Positions 1 to 8,484 are shown, numbered from the stretch's first letter. The stretch is 64,000 bases of DNA from Flavisolibacter longurius (GCA_014163555.1 JACJGO010000017.1:1-64000), one strand, 5' to 3'. The notes: a model not told the origin generated them from the sequence alone. A program made the numbers and translations.

Positions 1-162
1 ATGCAAGCCATCCTGGATGCCTTCCGCACCATGATATCCATGCAGCGGGATATTGCTGATGCTGCAAATGAAGCAGGCGACGAAGGCACCAATGCCCTGA
101 TGAGCGATTATATCCGCGAACAGGAAAAAATGGTCTGGATGTATTCGGCTTACCTGAAGTAA
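1..162 (+). CDS. dps: Dps/ferritin-like DNA-protection protein (3' end only)
   Basis: This is the last 53 codons of a gene that begins before the window; the ATG at base 1 is probably an internal methionine. The residues match the C-terminal helix of Dps-family mini-ferritins, including the DAANEAGDEGTN stretch and the terminal EQEKMVWMYSAYLK, where Dps proteins usually have an EKxxWMLxA ending. Dps proteins form dodecamers that oxidise and store iron and coat DNA under starvation or peroxide stress. The ferroxidase residues lie in the missing N-terminal part, so function cannot be confirmed here. A terminator follows the stop codon. Confidence 0.75.
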   Translation: MQAILDAFRTMISMQRDIADAANEAGDEGTNALMSDYIREQEKMVWMYSAYLK

Positions 163-204
163 TGTCTGACCCACGATTTTTAGAATTGATAAGATTTATA
201 GGAT

Positions 205-239
205 TCAAAAAAGCCATTCATTTTGAATGGTTTTTTTTA
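205..239. terminator. Bidirectional intrinsic terminator between convergent genes
   Basis: An A-run, a CCATTC/GAATGG stem with a short AT-rich loop and a run of eight T form a symmetrical hairpin. It can stop both the Dps gene (ending at 162) and the DUF1330 gene on the other strand (ending at 291). Confidence 0.7.
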
Positions 240-290
240 TTGCAAAACAGTCATAATCCTGTTCATCCAAATCATCCCATAAATCATGGT

Positions 291-578
291 TCAGACACCT
301 TCCACCAGTATCATCTTCGTATGGGCATTACGCTGCCGGATGTCTTTGGCAGGTGTATATTCCGGTGATGACCACCACTGCTTAGCCAATTCTTTGTTGG
401 GAAATTCCAGCACCACAATCCGCTCCGGGTTCCAGTCGCCTTCCAGCGAAACGGTATCACCACCCCGCACAATAAATTTACCCCCGTAGGGAAGGAGCGA
501 AGCCGGGGTTAGCGTTTTGTACGCTTCGTATTCTTCGGGGTTGTGAATATTGACTTCAACGATAATATAGGCAGGCAT
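291..578 (-). CDS. DUF1330 family protein
   Basis: A 95-residue protein of the DUF1330 dimeric alpha-beta barrel family. It starts MPAYIIVEVNI and keeps the family landmarks: PEEYEAYK near residue 15, GGKFIVRGG near 32-40, the ERIVVLEFPN strand near 52, and the WWSSPEY region near 68-74. The length is normal for the family. It lies one base downstream of the thioesterase gene on the same strand, so the two are very probably one transcript. The biochemical role of DUF1330 proteins is not established, and I infer none. Confidence 0.85.
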   Translation of the reverse strand: MPAYIIVEVNIHNPEEYEAYKTLTPASLLPYGGKFIVRGGDTVSLEGDWNPERIVVLEFPNKELAKQWWSSPEYTPAKDIRQRNAHTKMILVEGV

Positions 579-579
579 A

Positions 580-1098
580 TCAGGATGTTTTATTGAACAA
601 AGCTTTCAACTCAACCGCTTCATCGGGATTCATTTTTCCACCCAATATCAGGCGCAGTTGGCGGCGGCGGATGGCGCCTTCATAAAGTTTGATCTCGTCT
701 TCTGTTTCGGGCACCAGTTGCGGTACTTTCCGCGGCCGGCGGTTGGGATCCAGTGCTACAAATGTGTAATAGGCTTCGTTGCTTTTGTATTTATACTGCT
801 GCGTAAAATCTTCGCCCCAAACCCGCAGATGCACTTCCATGGAGGTGGTAAAAGCGCGGCTCACTTTGGCTTCAATGTGAACGGTGTTGCCAAGCTTTAT
901 CGGGTTTTCAAAAGAAATATTATCTACGGAAGCCGTTACCACCGGCGCATTGCAATGACGCTGGGCGGCAATGGCGGCCGCGATATCCATCCAATACATC
1001 AGTCGTCCGCCCATCAAGTTGCCAAATACATTGGTATCGTTAGGAAGCACTATTTCGGTCATCATCGTATAGCTGTCTGACGGCTTTCTGGAAATCAT
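580..1098 (-). CDS. Acyl-CoA thioesterase, hotdog fold (YciA/BACH-like)
   Basis: This 172-residue hotdog-fold protein should hydrolyse acyl-CoA to free acid and CoA in the cytoplasm. The N-terminal PNDTNVFGNLMGGRLMYWMD (about 19-38) is the signature of the YciA/BACH group, with Asn23 and Asp38 at the expected active-site positions. The helix that follows, IAAAIAAQRHC, packs against the sheet, and SVDNISFENPIKLG (about 57-70) is the second conserved block. The C-terminal 40 residues are charged and more variable. It is the first gene of a two-gene unit with the DUF1330 gene (1-base gap). Substrate chain length cannot be read from the sequence. Confidence 0.88.
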   Translation of the reverse strand: MISRKPSDSYTMMTEIVLPNDTNVFGNLMGGRLMYWMDIAAAIAAQRHCNAPVVTASVDNISFENPIKLGNTVHIEAKVSRAFTTSMEVHLRVWGEDFTQQYKYKSNEAYYTFVALDPNRRPRKVPQLVPETEDEIKLYEGAIRRRQLRLILGGKMNPDEAVELKALFNKTS

Positions 1099-1275
1099 GT
1101 CAAAAAAATTTGGCGCAAAGCTACGCTAAGAGCGAAAAGAGGGAAAGAGAAAAAGGAGAATCCTATTTCTTACTACGCCGTAACGTTTGAACCATCTTGC
1201 AGAAATGATTGTAAAATGTTTATGATGTTTGATGACATGACTGTTGTCATTTGATAAGAATCACCTTTGTGCTCC

Positions 1276-1306
1276 TTTTATCCTTCAAACTCTTGGCTTA
1301 GCTTTG
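1276..1306 (+). promoter_or_regulatory. Candidate Bacteroidota promoter for proline dehydrogenase
   Basis: A perfect TAnnTTTG -7 box (TAGCTTTG, 1299-1306) follows a T-rich TTTTA at 1276-1280 with 18 bases between. The ATG is at 1314, so the transcript would have almost no leader. This is inferred from the known Bacteroidota sigma-ABfr consensus, not measured. Confidence 0.4.
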
Positions 1307-1313
1307 CCACCGC

Positions 1314-2540
1314 ATGAACACCAACCTATCTTTTGACAATACCGCGATTGCTTTTGACTACAAATCCGACAACGACCTGAAAGGAGCTCACCTTCTTTTT
1401 TCCGTGATGGGAAAATCCTGGCTGGTAAAAATGGGTACACAACTCACACCATGGGCCATTAAAAAAGGATTGCCGGTAAAAGGTTTGATCCGTCAAACAA
1501 TTTTCCGCCAGTTTGTTGGTGGCGAAACGCTGAAAGAGACCATTCCGGTTGCGCAAATGCTGGGTAAATACGGCGTGCAGGTCATTCTTGATTATGGGGT
1601 AGAAGGCGCACAGGGTGAAGAAGCCTACGATCATGCACGGGATGAATTTATACGGGTGATCCGGTTTGCGGCTACGCAACCCAATGTTCCTTTTATGAGT
1701 GTGAAGGTGACGGGTTTTGCCCGGTTTGGATTGCTGGAAAAACTGGACAACCTGATGCACGAAGCACCGGAAGAAACCCTAATCCGGAAATACAACCGTG
1801 CCCTGTTGAAACTTACCGCCAGTGAAGTGAATGAATGGAACCGTGTGCAGGACCGGTTTCAGAAAATAGGCGAAGCCGCAGCGGCAGCCGGTATCGGATT
1901 TTTGGTAGACGCTGAAGAAACCTGGATACAAGATCCTGTTGATGCGCTGACCATGTTGATGATGGACAAGTTTAACCAGGAGAAGCTGGTTATTTATAAT
2001 ACCGTGCAGCTATACCGTCACGACAGGCTGCTCTTTTTAAAGCAATGCTATGAAGCGGCACTGGAGCGGAATTTTATCCTGGGTGTAAAACTTGTTCGCG
2101 GTGCGTATATGGAAAAGGAGCGGGAAAGAGCAGCCGAAAATGGGTATCCATCTCCCATTCAACCGAATAAAGAGGCATCGGATAGAGATTATAATGATGC
2201 CGTACGTTTTTGCATCGATCACCTTGATACCATCGGCGTTATTGTAGCCTCCCACAATGAGGCCAGTAATCTTTTGGCGGTGCAACTACTGGAGCAAAGA
2301 GGATATGCCATCAACCATCCGCATGTACACTTTAGCCAGCTTTATGGCATGAGCGACAACATCACTTTTAATTTGGCAGCTGCCGGTTGCAGTGTAAGCA
2401 AGTACCTGCCTTTTGGACCAATCAAAGATGTCATTCCTTACCTGATGCGCCGTGCACAGGAGAATACATCCGTAGGCGGACAAACAAGCCGCGAACTGGT
2501 CCTGATAAAAAAAGAATTAAAGCGCCGGAAAAATAAATAA
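1314..2540 (+). CDS. Proline dehydrogenase
   Basis: A 408-residue stand-alone proline dehydrogenase (FAD-dependent TIM barrel) that oxidises L-proline to pyrroline-5-carboxylate and passes electrons to the quinone pool. The barrel body includes GVQVILDYGVEGAQGE (about 85-100), FLVDAEETWIQDP (about 195-207) and KLVRGAYMEKER (about 257-268). Its C-terminal signature, YLPFGPIKDVIPYLMRRAQENT (about 364-385), carries the arginine pair and Glu-Asn that bind proline. No aldehyde dehydrogenase (P5C dehydrogenase) domain or neighbour is present, so the second step must be encoded elsewhere. The length fits the monofunctional Bacteroidota form. Confidence 0.93.
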   Translation: MNTNLSFDNTAIAFDYKSDNDLKGAHLLFSVMGKSWLVKMGTQLTPWAIKKGLPVKGLIRQTIFRQFVGGETLKETIPVAQMLGKYGVQVILDYGVEGAQGEEAYDHARDEFIRVIRFAATQPNVPFMSVKVTGFARFGLLEKLDNLMHEAPEETLIRKYNRALLKLTASEVNEWNRVQDRFQKIGEAAAAAGIGFLVDAEETWIQDPVDALTMLMMDKFNQEKLVIYNTVQLYRHDRLLFLKQCYEAALERNFILGVKLVRGAYMEKERERAAENGYPSPIQPNKEASDRDYNDAVRFCIDHLDTIGVIVASHNEASNLLAVQLLEQRGYAINHPHVHFSQLYGMSDNITFNLAAAGCSVSKYLPFGPIKDVIPYLMRRAQENTSVGGQTSRELVLIKKELKRRKNK

Positions 2541-2613
2541 GCCATTACGACGGTAGAGGTCTTTTCTTATCTTGCATCCGTTCTTAGAAATTCTGCTGCA
2601 TAAAATTCTTTAA

Positions 2614-2688
2614 GGGCTGTTAGCTCAGTTGGTTTAGAGCGTTGCTTTGACAGAGCAAAGGTCACTGGTTCGAATCCAGTACAGCCCA
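2614..2688 (+). tRNA. tRNA-Val (anticodon GAC)
   Basis: A complete cloverleaf can be drawn. The acceptor stem GGGCTGT pairs with ACAGCCC. The D-arm is GCTC-AGTTGGTTTA-GAGC. The anticodon stem TTGCT/AGCAA encloses TTGACAG, giving anticodon GAC. The T-arm is ACTGG-TTCGAAT-CCAGT. The 3' CCA is not encoded (the sequence continues ACA), so it must be added by the CCA-adding enzyme. The gene stands alone between proline dehydrogenase and the antiporter. Confidence 0.95.
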
Positions 2689-2832
2689 CATTCTTTCCCG
2701 ATTATTTTTATCATTAAGCGTACTATTTCTTTCACCTGAATGGGGAAAGCCGTTAGTAGGCAAAAATTTTCTTTCTCTGATATTTAAAATTCAAGTAGGA
2801 AAAGGCCAAATGATCAGAGGTAAATCCGTACA

Positions 2833-2934
2833 TTATTGCTTGTGCAACAATCTTCTCACCAACTGCACCAGCAAAATAATACAGAGCAGGGTAAACAGGG
2901 GCCAAAGGTCGATGAGAAAATAGTAAATGTTCAT
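2833..2934 (-). CDS. Single-pass membrane miniprotein, 33 residues
   Basis: A 33-codon ORF starts MNIYYFLIDLWPLF, continues through a hydrophobic stretch (TLLCIILLVQLV) and ends with a basic tail, RRLLHKQ. This is the usual layout of a single-pass inner-membrane miniprotein with its positive end in the cytoplasm. A GAGGGA sequence lies directly before the ATG and is a plausible ribosome-binding site. It lies between tRNA-Val and the Kef-type antiporter, on the antiporter's strand and downstream of it. I do not recognise a family. The composition, ribosome site and intact membrane segment support coding, but the short length leaves doubt. Confidence 0.45.
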   Translation of the reverse strand: MNIYYFLIDLWPLFTLLCIILLVQLVRRLLHKQ

Positions 2935-3058
2935 TCCCTCTAAGATAAGAAAAACCGCTGCGGTCATTGAGGAATGATTCGCAAGTTGTCCCTGCATTTA
3001 ACAACACAAGTTGCAAATCATTCCTCAAAATACAGGTCAATGGAAATCTCTCACATCA

Positions 3059-5326
3059 TCAACTTACTTTGTCTCTCGGAACATTCACTTCCATGTTATC
3101 CTCACGGGTGTCCAGGGTTCGTAACAAGGATCTTACCCTTGTTTTATTGCCAACGATAAACAGGACATCATTCTCTTTTAAACTCAGGTCAGACTCCGGA
3201 TTCAGGATACGCTGGCTGTTGTTTTCAATGCCTACTACAAGGGCGTTTGCTTTTTCACGCAGGCCGGTGTTTCGGATGGTTCTGCCAATCAGTGGACTGC
3301 CCTGCATCACCTTGTAGTTGTAAAGCTCCACATCCTCGGTTTCGTAAAACCGCGGATTTTGTTCAGGGCGAATCAGCACTTTCAAGCGTTGTATCTGGTG
3401 ATCCGTTCCAAGCACCAGCAGTTCATCATACGGAAATATCCGTTGCTCTTTATCCGGTGCGGGAATATGCAGGTCTCCTCGTTTGATCATGACAATGTTT
3501 ACACCGATCATCTCCCGCCAGCGCAGCTCCACCAATGATTTTCCGATGCAGGGAGCAGTTGCCGGCACCACCACCGGAACAATATGGGCGTCCCAGGGCG
3601 CCAGTTCGATCCGGTTGATCCGTGACGTTTCAATTTCACGCTGATTAAGGTTGGAAAAAAATCGCGTTTCCAGTTTGGTGTACAGCACCTGAATTTTCTG
3701 TGAATAAATAATCAGGAGAGCAATGATCAGCGTGGTAAAAACGATTCCCGTATAAAGATTAAAGAACCGGTGGAGCAAAAAGCCGATAAAAAATCCGGCA
3801 GCCCCAAGCCTGATGAGCCGAATCATGTAAAGCATGTTCCTGTACTGGGGTTTGTTGATCATTCCCTGGTATACATCGGAGGGGCTTTTGATGGCCAGGC
3901 CCCATAAGAAAGGACTTAGTATAACAAGTGTAAGCAGGGCAACTGCAATGCGCATCCAAACGGAGTTAGCATTTTGGTTGATCCATGGTTCAATATAAAG
4001 CGAAGAGATCATGATAATGGCAACAATAATCACCGATAACATGATCCCATTGGTAAGTGTCGAACGTACAAACACACGCCATTCACTCGCCTGGGAAACT
4101 TTTTTGGTTTCGGAACTATAGCGGTTTAATCTGTCCAGAATCCCTTGCGGAATAATCTTTTCCAACTGTGCGGCAATAACGCCGGATGATTTGATAAGGT
4201 AAGGCGTGGTAAAGGTGGTGATGGCTGACGTACCAACGGCCACAGGAAACAGGAAGGCAGACGTTACTTCAAGCGAAAGTCCCAAGGCTGCCACAATAAA
4301 CGCAAATTCTCCAATTTGTGCCATACTCATCCCCACCTGAACGGATTGTTTTAGCGGCTGTCCGGAAAGCAAGGCTCCAAACGTGGTGCTCATTAACTTT
4401 CCAAAAAGTGTCAGCAGGGTAACCCAAAAAATAGGTTGGGCATATTCGATCATGGCTTGCGGATCGATCATCATCCCCACCGAGGTAAAAAAGATGGCGC
4501 CAAAAAGATCTTTTACCGGTTTTAAAAGGTGCTCGATTTTTTCTGCAGACGTTGTTTCTGCAATAATGGAGCCCATTACAAAAGCGCCCAGTTCGGCCGA
4601 AAACCCAACCAAGGTTGCCAGCACCACCATGCCTAGACAAAGCGCCAGGGAAAGGATCAGCAGGGTCTCATCACTCATTAGTTTTTTGGCCCTTTTCAGC
4701 AAGGTGGGAAGTAAAAAAATGCCGCCAAGGAACCAGATCACCAGAAAGAACAACAGCTTCATGACGGTAAGCAGCATTTCCGTGCCTTCAAAAACCCGGG
4801 TAACGGCAAGGGTAGAAAGCATTACCATCAGCAGGATTACCACAATATCTTCTACGATTAGTACACCAAAAACAATGGTTGCAAACTTTTTTGTTTTGAC
4901 ACCCAATTCATCAAAGGCCCGAAGGATAATGGTGGTAGAAGAACTGGCCAGCATACCACCCAGGAACAAACTGTCCATGGTTGACCATCCCATGGCCTGT
5001 CCTAAAAAATAGCCCGCCACTGTTATAAATACAATTTCAACCAAGGCGGTTATAGAAGCAGAACCCCCAACGCGGATCAGTTTTTTAAAACTGAACTCCA
5101 ATCCAAGGCTGAACAGAAGAAAGATCACACCAATCTCAGCCAAGGTATCAACGTTGTCCATTTCCACCACGGTAGGGGTCAGGTGAAAATAAGGGCCAAC
5201 TATAAATCCGGCAATGATATAGCCCAGTACCAATGGCTGCTTCAGCCATTTAAACAAAAGTGTACCGAGAGCGGCGGCTCCAAGGATAAGTGCAAGGTCT
5301 GAGATCAAGTGTGGTAAATGCGCCAT
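3059..5326 (-). CDS. Kef-type K+/H+ (CPA2) antiporter with RCK_C domains
   Basis: A 755-residue inner-membrane cation:proton antiporter of the CPA2 family. Residues about 10-390 form the Na_H_Exchanger core of some 12 membrane segments, including VGPYF near 44 and the LGLEFSFKKL segment near 75-85. About 425-545 adds extra membrane helices (e.g. IMLSVIIVAIIMISSLYI). The C-terminal 180 residues are soluble and contain TrkA-C-like blocks, among them GKSLVELRWREMIGVNIVMI and GSPLIGRTIRNTGLREKANALVVGI. There is no Rossmann TrkA-N nucleotide-binding domain, so gating would rely on the RCK_C part alone. It appears monocistronic. Confidence 0.9.
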   Translation of the reverse strand: MAHLPHLISDLALILGAAALGTLLFKWLKQPLVLGYIIAGFIVGPYFHLTPTVVEMDNVDTLAEIGVIFLLFSLGLEFSFKKLIRVGGSASITALVEIVFITVAGYFLGQAMGWSTMDSLFLGGMLASSSTTIILRAFDELGVKTKKFATIVFGVLIVEDIVVILLMVMLSTLAVTRVFEGTEMLLTVMKLLFFLVIWFLGGIFLLPTLLKRAKKLMSDETLLILSLALCLGMVVLATLVGFSAELGAFVMGSIIAETTSAEKIEHLLKPVKDLFGAIFFTSVGMMIDPQAMIEYAQPIFWVTLLTLFGKLMSTTFGALLSGQPLKQSVQVGMSMAQIGEFAFIVAALGLSLEVTSAFLFPVAVGTSAITTFTTPYLIKSSGVIAAQLEKIIPQGILDRLNRYSSETKKVSQASEWRVFVRSTLTNGIMLSVIIVAIIMISSLYIEPWINQNANSVWMRIAVALLTLVILSPFLWGLAIKSPSDVYQGMINKPQYRNMLYMIRLIRLGAAGFFIGFLLHRFFNLYTGIVFTTLIIALLIIYSQKIQVLYTKLETRFFSNLNQREIETSRINRIELAPWDAHIVPVVVPATAPCIGKSLVELRWREMIGVNIVMIKRGDLHIPAPDKEQRIFPYDELLVLGTDHQIQRLKVLIRPEQNPRFYETEDVELYNYKVMQGSPLIGRTIRNTGLREKANALVVGIENNSQRILNPESDLSLKENDVLFIVGNKTRVRSLLRTLDTREDNMEVNVPRDKVS

Positions 5327-5586
5327 GTATTCTTCTTCGTTTCAGTAATTCGTTACAGTCGGTTTTTCGTCAAAGCCATCTTATTTCATGTGGAGTACGG
5401 ACCGGAATGGGCCTGACGAATGATAGTTGTTTCCTTAGCCGGAAACTGATACAATCCTCAACGGAGTGTAATAGTTTTCCCCGAAGCTGCCCCTTTTTAC
5501 TGGCGGCCCCGGTACGGCTTTCTGAGATGAATGGTTTGTATTGAGCGGTGCTGTGTTTTCGCAGGCACCCGGTTCTTAAACCGGAA

Positions 5587-5943
5587 TTACCAAAAATTAT
5601 GATTCGGGAACAACAACAGCCACTTTAGCGGAAGATACGATGGTGACGTGTATTCAATAAAGAAATTGGGGTTGCGTTCAGAAATTAGGAGAATCTCCTG
5701 GAGCTGAACAGCAGAGTTTTGGTACGACCTGTATTTTTTATTTACAGGCATTACCGGAAGTAGCTGGTGATATGGTTTGCTGCTCCTGCCATCCACATGT
5801 GGCCAGGATTTGGCGATGGTAAACTGGTTTTGCTTGGGTTGGTTGCAAAGGACAGGATTTTTAAGGGCATCGCATTTTGACGCAGCGCACAAGCTGCAAA
5901 ACAAAAATGCCAATACAAAACCTGTCATTACATTGATCCTCAC
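5587..5943 (-). CDS. Hypothetical small secreted protein
   Basis: A 118-residue ORF with a hydrophobic N-terminus (MRINVMTGFVLAFLFCSLCAASKC) resembling a signal peptide with cleavage near residue 22. The mature part is basic and rich in Asn, Pro and Tyr, with three cysteines near the start and no domain I recognise. It lies between the antiporter and a small lipoprotein gene on the same strand. Coding is plausible because of the signal peptide, but the rest could be chance. Confidence 0.4.
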   Translation of the reverse strand: MRINVMTGFVLAFLFCSLCAASKCDALKNPVLCNQPKQNQFTIAKSWPHVDGRSSKPYHQLLPVMPVNKKYRSYQNSAVQLQEILLISERNPNFFIEYTSPSYLPLKWLLLFPNHNFW

Positions 5944-6056
5944 CGGGCAAATTTAACCATTGTTGCCGTATGGTGAGTGATGATTATCAATGCACAAGCA
6001 AGAGAGAGGCCGGTGCCTTGTAACGCGAATGAGTGAGTTTACGTTTTGAGGAATCA

Positions 6057-6086
6057 TAAAAAAGCACCAACCTACAACAGTGGTGC
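6057..6086 (-). terminator. Intrinsic terminator for the small lipoprotein gene
   Basis: Read on the minus strand, a GCACCA/TGGTGC stem with an 11-base loop is followed by six T. It lies 35 bases after the stop codon of the gene ending at 6121. Confidence 0.5.
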
Positions 6087-6120
6087 AGACGTTGAAACCA
6101 TTGGGAAAGTATCGCCGGTT

Positions 6121-6360
6121 TTACTGATTATTTTGCCGGCCGGTATCTGTGGCATTGCCCCCCTGGCCGTTGGCAGTATCTGTGCCAGTCATATTTTGGG
6201 ACCCTGTACCATATTGACTGCTGACGGTATCAACCCCAACATTCGGATTATCTTTTGGAACAGCGCCAGAGGTGTCCGGGGAATTCGGATCGTGTTGCGC
6301 ACAACCAATAAAAAAACCCATCGTCAACAAAACAACCGAAACATAGAATAGCCTTTTCAT
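6121..6360 (-). CDS. Small hydrophilic lipoprotein
   Basis: A 79-residue protein with a clear lipoprotein signal: MKRLFYVSVVLLTMGFFIGC, with the acylated cysteine at residue 20. The remaining 59 residues are almost free of hydrophobic side chains and rich in Gly, Asn, Thr, Asp and Gln (for example SSQYGTGSQNMTGTD), so this is likely a disordered tail. No domain is recognised. It is transcribed divergently from the hemerythrin-like gene at 6578. A minus-strand terminator follows it. Confidence 0.7.
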   Translation of the reverse strand: MKRLFYVSVVLLTMGFFIGCAQHDPNSPDTSGAVPKDNPNVGVDTVSSQYGTGSQNMTGTDTANGQGGNATDTGRQNNQ

Positions 6361-6577
6361 AATAACATATTTCTTCTATTCTGCTTTCAACTTTCTTGCC
6401 AGATGCAGATAAGCAAAACAGATTCTGCTGGCCTGGTTTTATGCAGAAAAGGAAAAAACTTTCAAAAATTATTTCATTTCATCATGCATTCCTCGCGATT
6501 CATGAAACTCACCCTTGCCGGCGGGATGGTTTTATGCCACCTTAGACCTGGTATTAAAAACAAAAAGTTCAACCGAA

Positions 6578-7258
6578 ATGAACCGATTCAATCTCTTTTA
6601 CCGTATAAACAAAGGTTTGAAAGTTCTTCTTTACGATACCAGCCTATTGTTGCAGCGAACTGATTTTACCGTGGCTGATGAAGAATCGACTGTGCGCCGC
6701 CAGCTGAAAACGGTTGTGTCCGTTTTCGATGCCTTCCGTATTTCAGAAGAGCGATACATTTTGCCTGCAATAATTTATTATGAACCGGGCATTGCCATTC
6801 AGTTTGAAGAAGATCGCAGGATGCGGCAAGTGTTGCTTTTGCAAGTTGAGCCCCTATTGTTTGCTAATGACCCAAATCAGGGGGCAGAAAGTGTTTTATC
6901 ATCTGGAGTAGAGTTGATGACCGTTTTTGAATCCTTTTCTACACTAACCATAACACAAATGGCTCGTGATGAAAGATTTTTGAATAAGATCTTGTGGCGC
7001 TATTACAGCGATACGGAATTGCAGGCAATCGAGTGGAAGATCTTTGCAGCTAAAGGCTCAGTCAAAATTTCGAAGGTCATTTGCCACTGGGTACTTAGAG
7101 GACTCACTACCAAAGAAGCTAAGAACTGGCTGGAGGAAGCAAGGTTTTCAGCAAGCGACGATGAACTGCAGATCCTGCTAAGGTCTGCCAGGTACGAACA
7201 CCACCCGTCCAACCGGAATGTATTGCATCAAGTACCGGAGGCAGGCATGGTTGTCTAA
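6578..7258 (+). CDS. Hemerythrin-like four-helix protein lacking the iron ligands
   Basis: A 226-residue protein. Its first about 100 residues align by eye with bacterial hemerythrin-domain proteins that have HKGLR..LFDTSLxLQRTDF, then a HAxxED..ILPAI helix, then an EHxxDH helix. Here the equivalents are NKGLKVLLYDTSLLLQRTDF (11-30), AFRISEERYILPAIIYY (52-68) and FEEDRRM (76-82), so the histidine ligands are replaced. The C-terminal half is helical (about 110-215). I chose the ATG at 6578 because upstream codons show no similarity. It precedes the two LytS-type kinases on the same strand with a 167-base gap. Function is unknown; iron or oxygen binding is unlikely. Confidence 0.75.
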   Translation: MNRFNLFYRINKGLKVLLYDTSLLLQRTDFTVADEESTVRRQLKTVVSVFDAFRISEERYILPAIIYYEPGIAIQFEEDRRMRQVLLLQVEPLLFANDPNQGAESVLSSGVELMTVFESFSTLTITQMARDERFLNKILWRYYSDTELQAIEWKIFAAKGSVKISKVICHWVLRGLTTKEAKNWLEEARFSASDDELQILLRSARYEHHPSNRNVLHQVPEAGMVV

Positions 7259-7386
7259 CTGGTCAATAAATGCCTGGCTTCCAGTTCGTAAGTATAGTAC
7301 ACTGGCCAAAATCAATTTTTTGGTTATACAATTCATCCGCTGTTTTCCTCAATTCATACACCGGAAGCCATTGCCCGTCCGGGCGG

Positions 7387-7418
7387 TTTCCATTCTTTCC
7401 CAAAATGGCTTTAATTTG
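7387..7418 (+). promoter_or_regulatory. Candidate promoter of the LytS-type kinase operon
   Basis: TTTC (7387-7390), 20 bases, then TTAATTTG (7411-7418) approximates the Bacteroidota -33/-7 pattern with one mismatch in the -7 box. Initiation about 7 bases downstream would make the mRNA nearly leaderless, since the ATG is at 7426. Confidence 0.35.
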
Positions 7419-7425
7419 AACCTGA

Positions 7426-8484
7426 ATGCGGTTCAGGTTTCCCCAATACAGCGGTAAGGATTATATCGTGCTGGGCATTATCATCCTGCCCTTTACCCTT
7501 GCCCTGAACAGTGTTATTTTCGGTAGCCGCTATTTTACACAGCCCGGAATCTTCTGGCCATCAACGCTCCTTACCGGAATCATTTTTTCCCTGGATTTTG
7601 TATTGTGTTCAGCCATTGCTGCTTTTCTGAAAAAACGCATGCCTGCCGAGCAGCAAACCAACCTGCGATTGGTTTACATGATCATTTGCATGGTGGCACT
7701 CAGCGGCTTTTTTCTGCTGACGGTTTTTCATGGCTATGAACTGTTTGCATCCTTCCAGTATACATTTAATGAAAAAGGGTTTATCTGGTCTTATATGGGC
7801 ATGGCCATTATCAATATTTTCCTGGCCATCCTGATGGAAGGGATTTCGCGGTATAATGCCTGGCGTGAAAACCTGAAAGAAACCGAACAGCTTAAAAAAA
7901 TATTTAAACAAAGCCAGTTGTTGGGCCTGAAAAGCCAGGTCAATCCGCACTTTTTATTCAACAGCCTGAACACACTTTCAAGCCTGATTGCCGAAGATGA
8001 AAAAGAGGCCGAGACATTTCTTAATGAAATGAGCAAAGTGTACCGCTACATGCTGCGCGGCGACGATGAACAACTGGTGCCGCTGCAAACGGAACTGCGT
8101 TTTATTCATTCCTACATTCACCTGCTGGAACGCCGTTTTGGACAAAGCCTGCAGGTACAGATGAGCATCCGCGACGAAGACAAAGAAAAGCTGATCCCGC
8201 CCTTGAGCCTTCAGGTGCTGATAGAAAATGCATTTACGCAAAATACAATGAGCAAAACTTCACCCTTGCTTATCAGGATTTGCTCTGATGGCAGAAACGA
8301 AGTGGTTGTACGCAATAACCGCAATCCAAAGATGGTGAGCAATGCCATTGATTTTGAAGCCGGGCTGGATAATCTTGTAACCAAATACCGCTTGCTCAGT
8401 TCATCCGAAGTGGTAATCAGGGACGAAGACACGCAACGCAGTATATTTTTACCCCTGATCGAAACAAAAGGAGGGTTGTCATGA
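7426..8484 (+). CDS. LytS/YehU-type sensor histidine kinase, first copy
   Basis: A 352-residue membrane histidine kinase. Four hydrophobic segments (about 13-35, 48-66, 82-102 and 120-142) precede a short coiled linker and the His_kinase domain: QVNPHFLFNSLNTLSSLI holds the phosphoacceptor His175. The ATPase N-box is LIENAFTQN instead of the usual ENAxKHN, and the end GLDNLVTKYRLL is typical. The altered N-box leaves catalytic strength uncertain. The stop overlaps the start of a second kinase (ATGA). Together with the LytTR regulator at 9570 this forms a two-kinase, one-regulator operon. The stimulus is unknown. Confidence 0.9.
   Translation: MRFRFPQYSGKDYIVLGIIILPFTLALNSVIFGSRYFTQPGIFWPSTLLTGIIFSLDFVLCSAIAAFLKKRMPAEQQTNLRLVYMIICMVALSGFFLLTVFHGYELFASFQYTFNEKGFIWSYMGMAIINIFLAILMEGISRYNAWRENLKETEQLKKIFKQSQLLGLKSQVNPHFLFNSLNTLSSLIAEDEKEAETFLNEMSKVYRYMLRGDDEQLVPLQTELRFIHSYIHLLERRFGQSLQVQMSIRDEDKEKLIPPLSLQVLIENAFTQNTMSKTSPLLIRICSDGRNEVVVRNNRNPKMVSNAIDFEAGLDNLVTKYRLLSSSEVVIRDEDTQRSIFLPLIETKGGLS

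Noticed and set aside
4383-5012. A 209-codon open frame on the plus strand inside the antiporter gene
   Set aside because: It is antisense to the conserved membrane core of the Kef-type protein, has low-complexity Ser/Thr/Ile composition and matches no family.
5569-5584. CCGGTT/AACCGG hairpin after the hypothetical secreted protein
   Set aside because: The stem is only 6 bp and has no T-run on the minus strand, so I did not call it a terminator.
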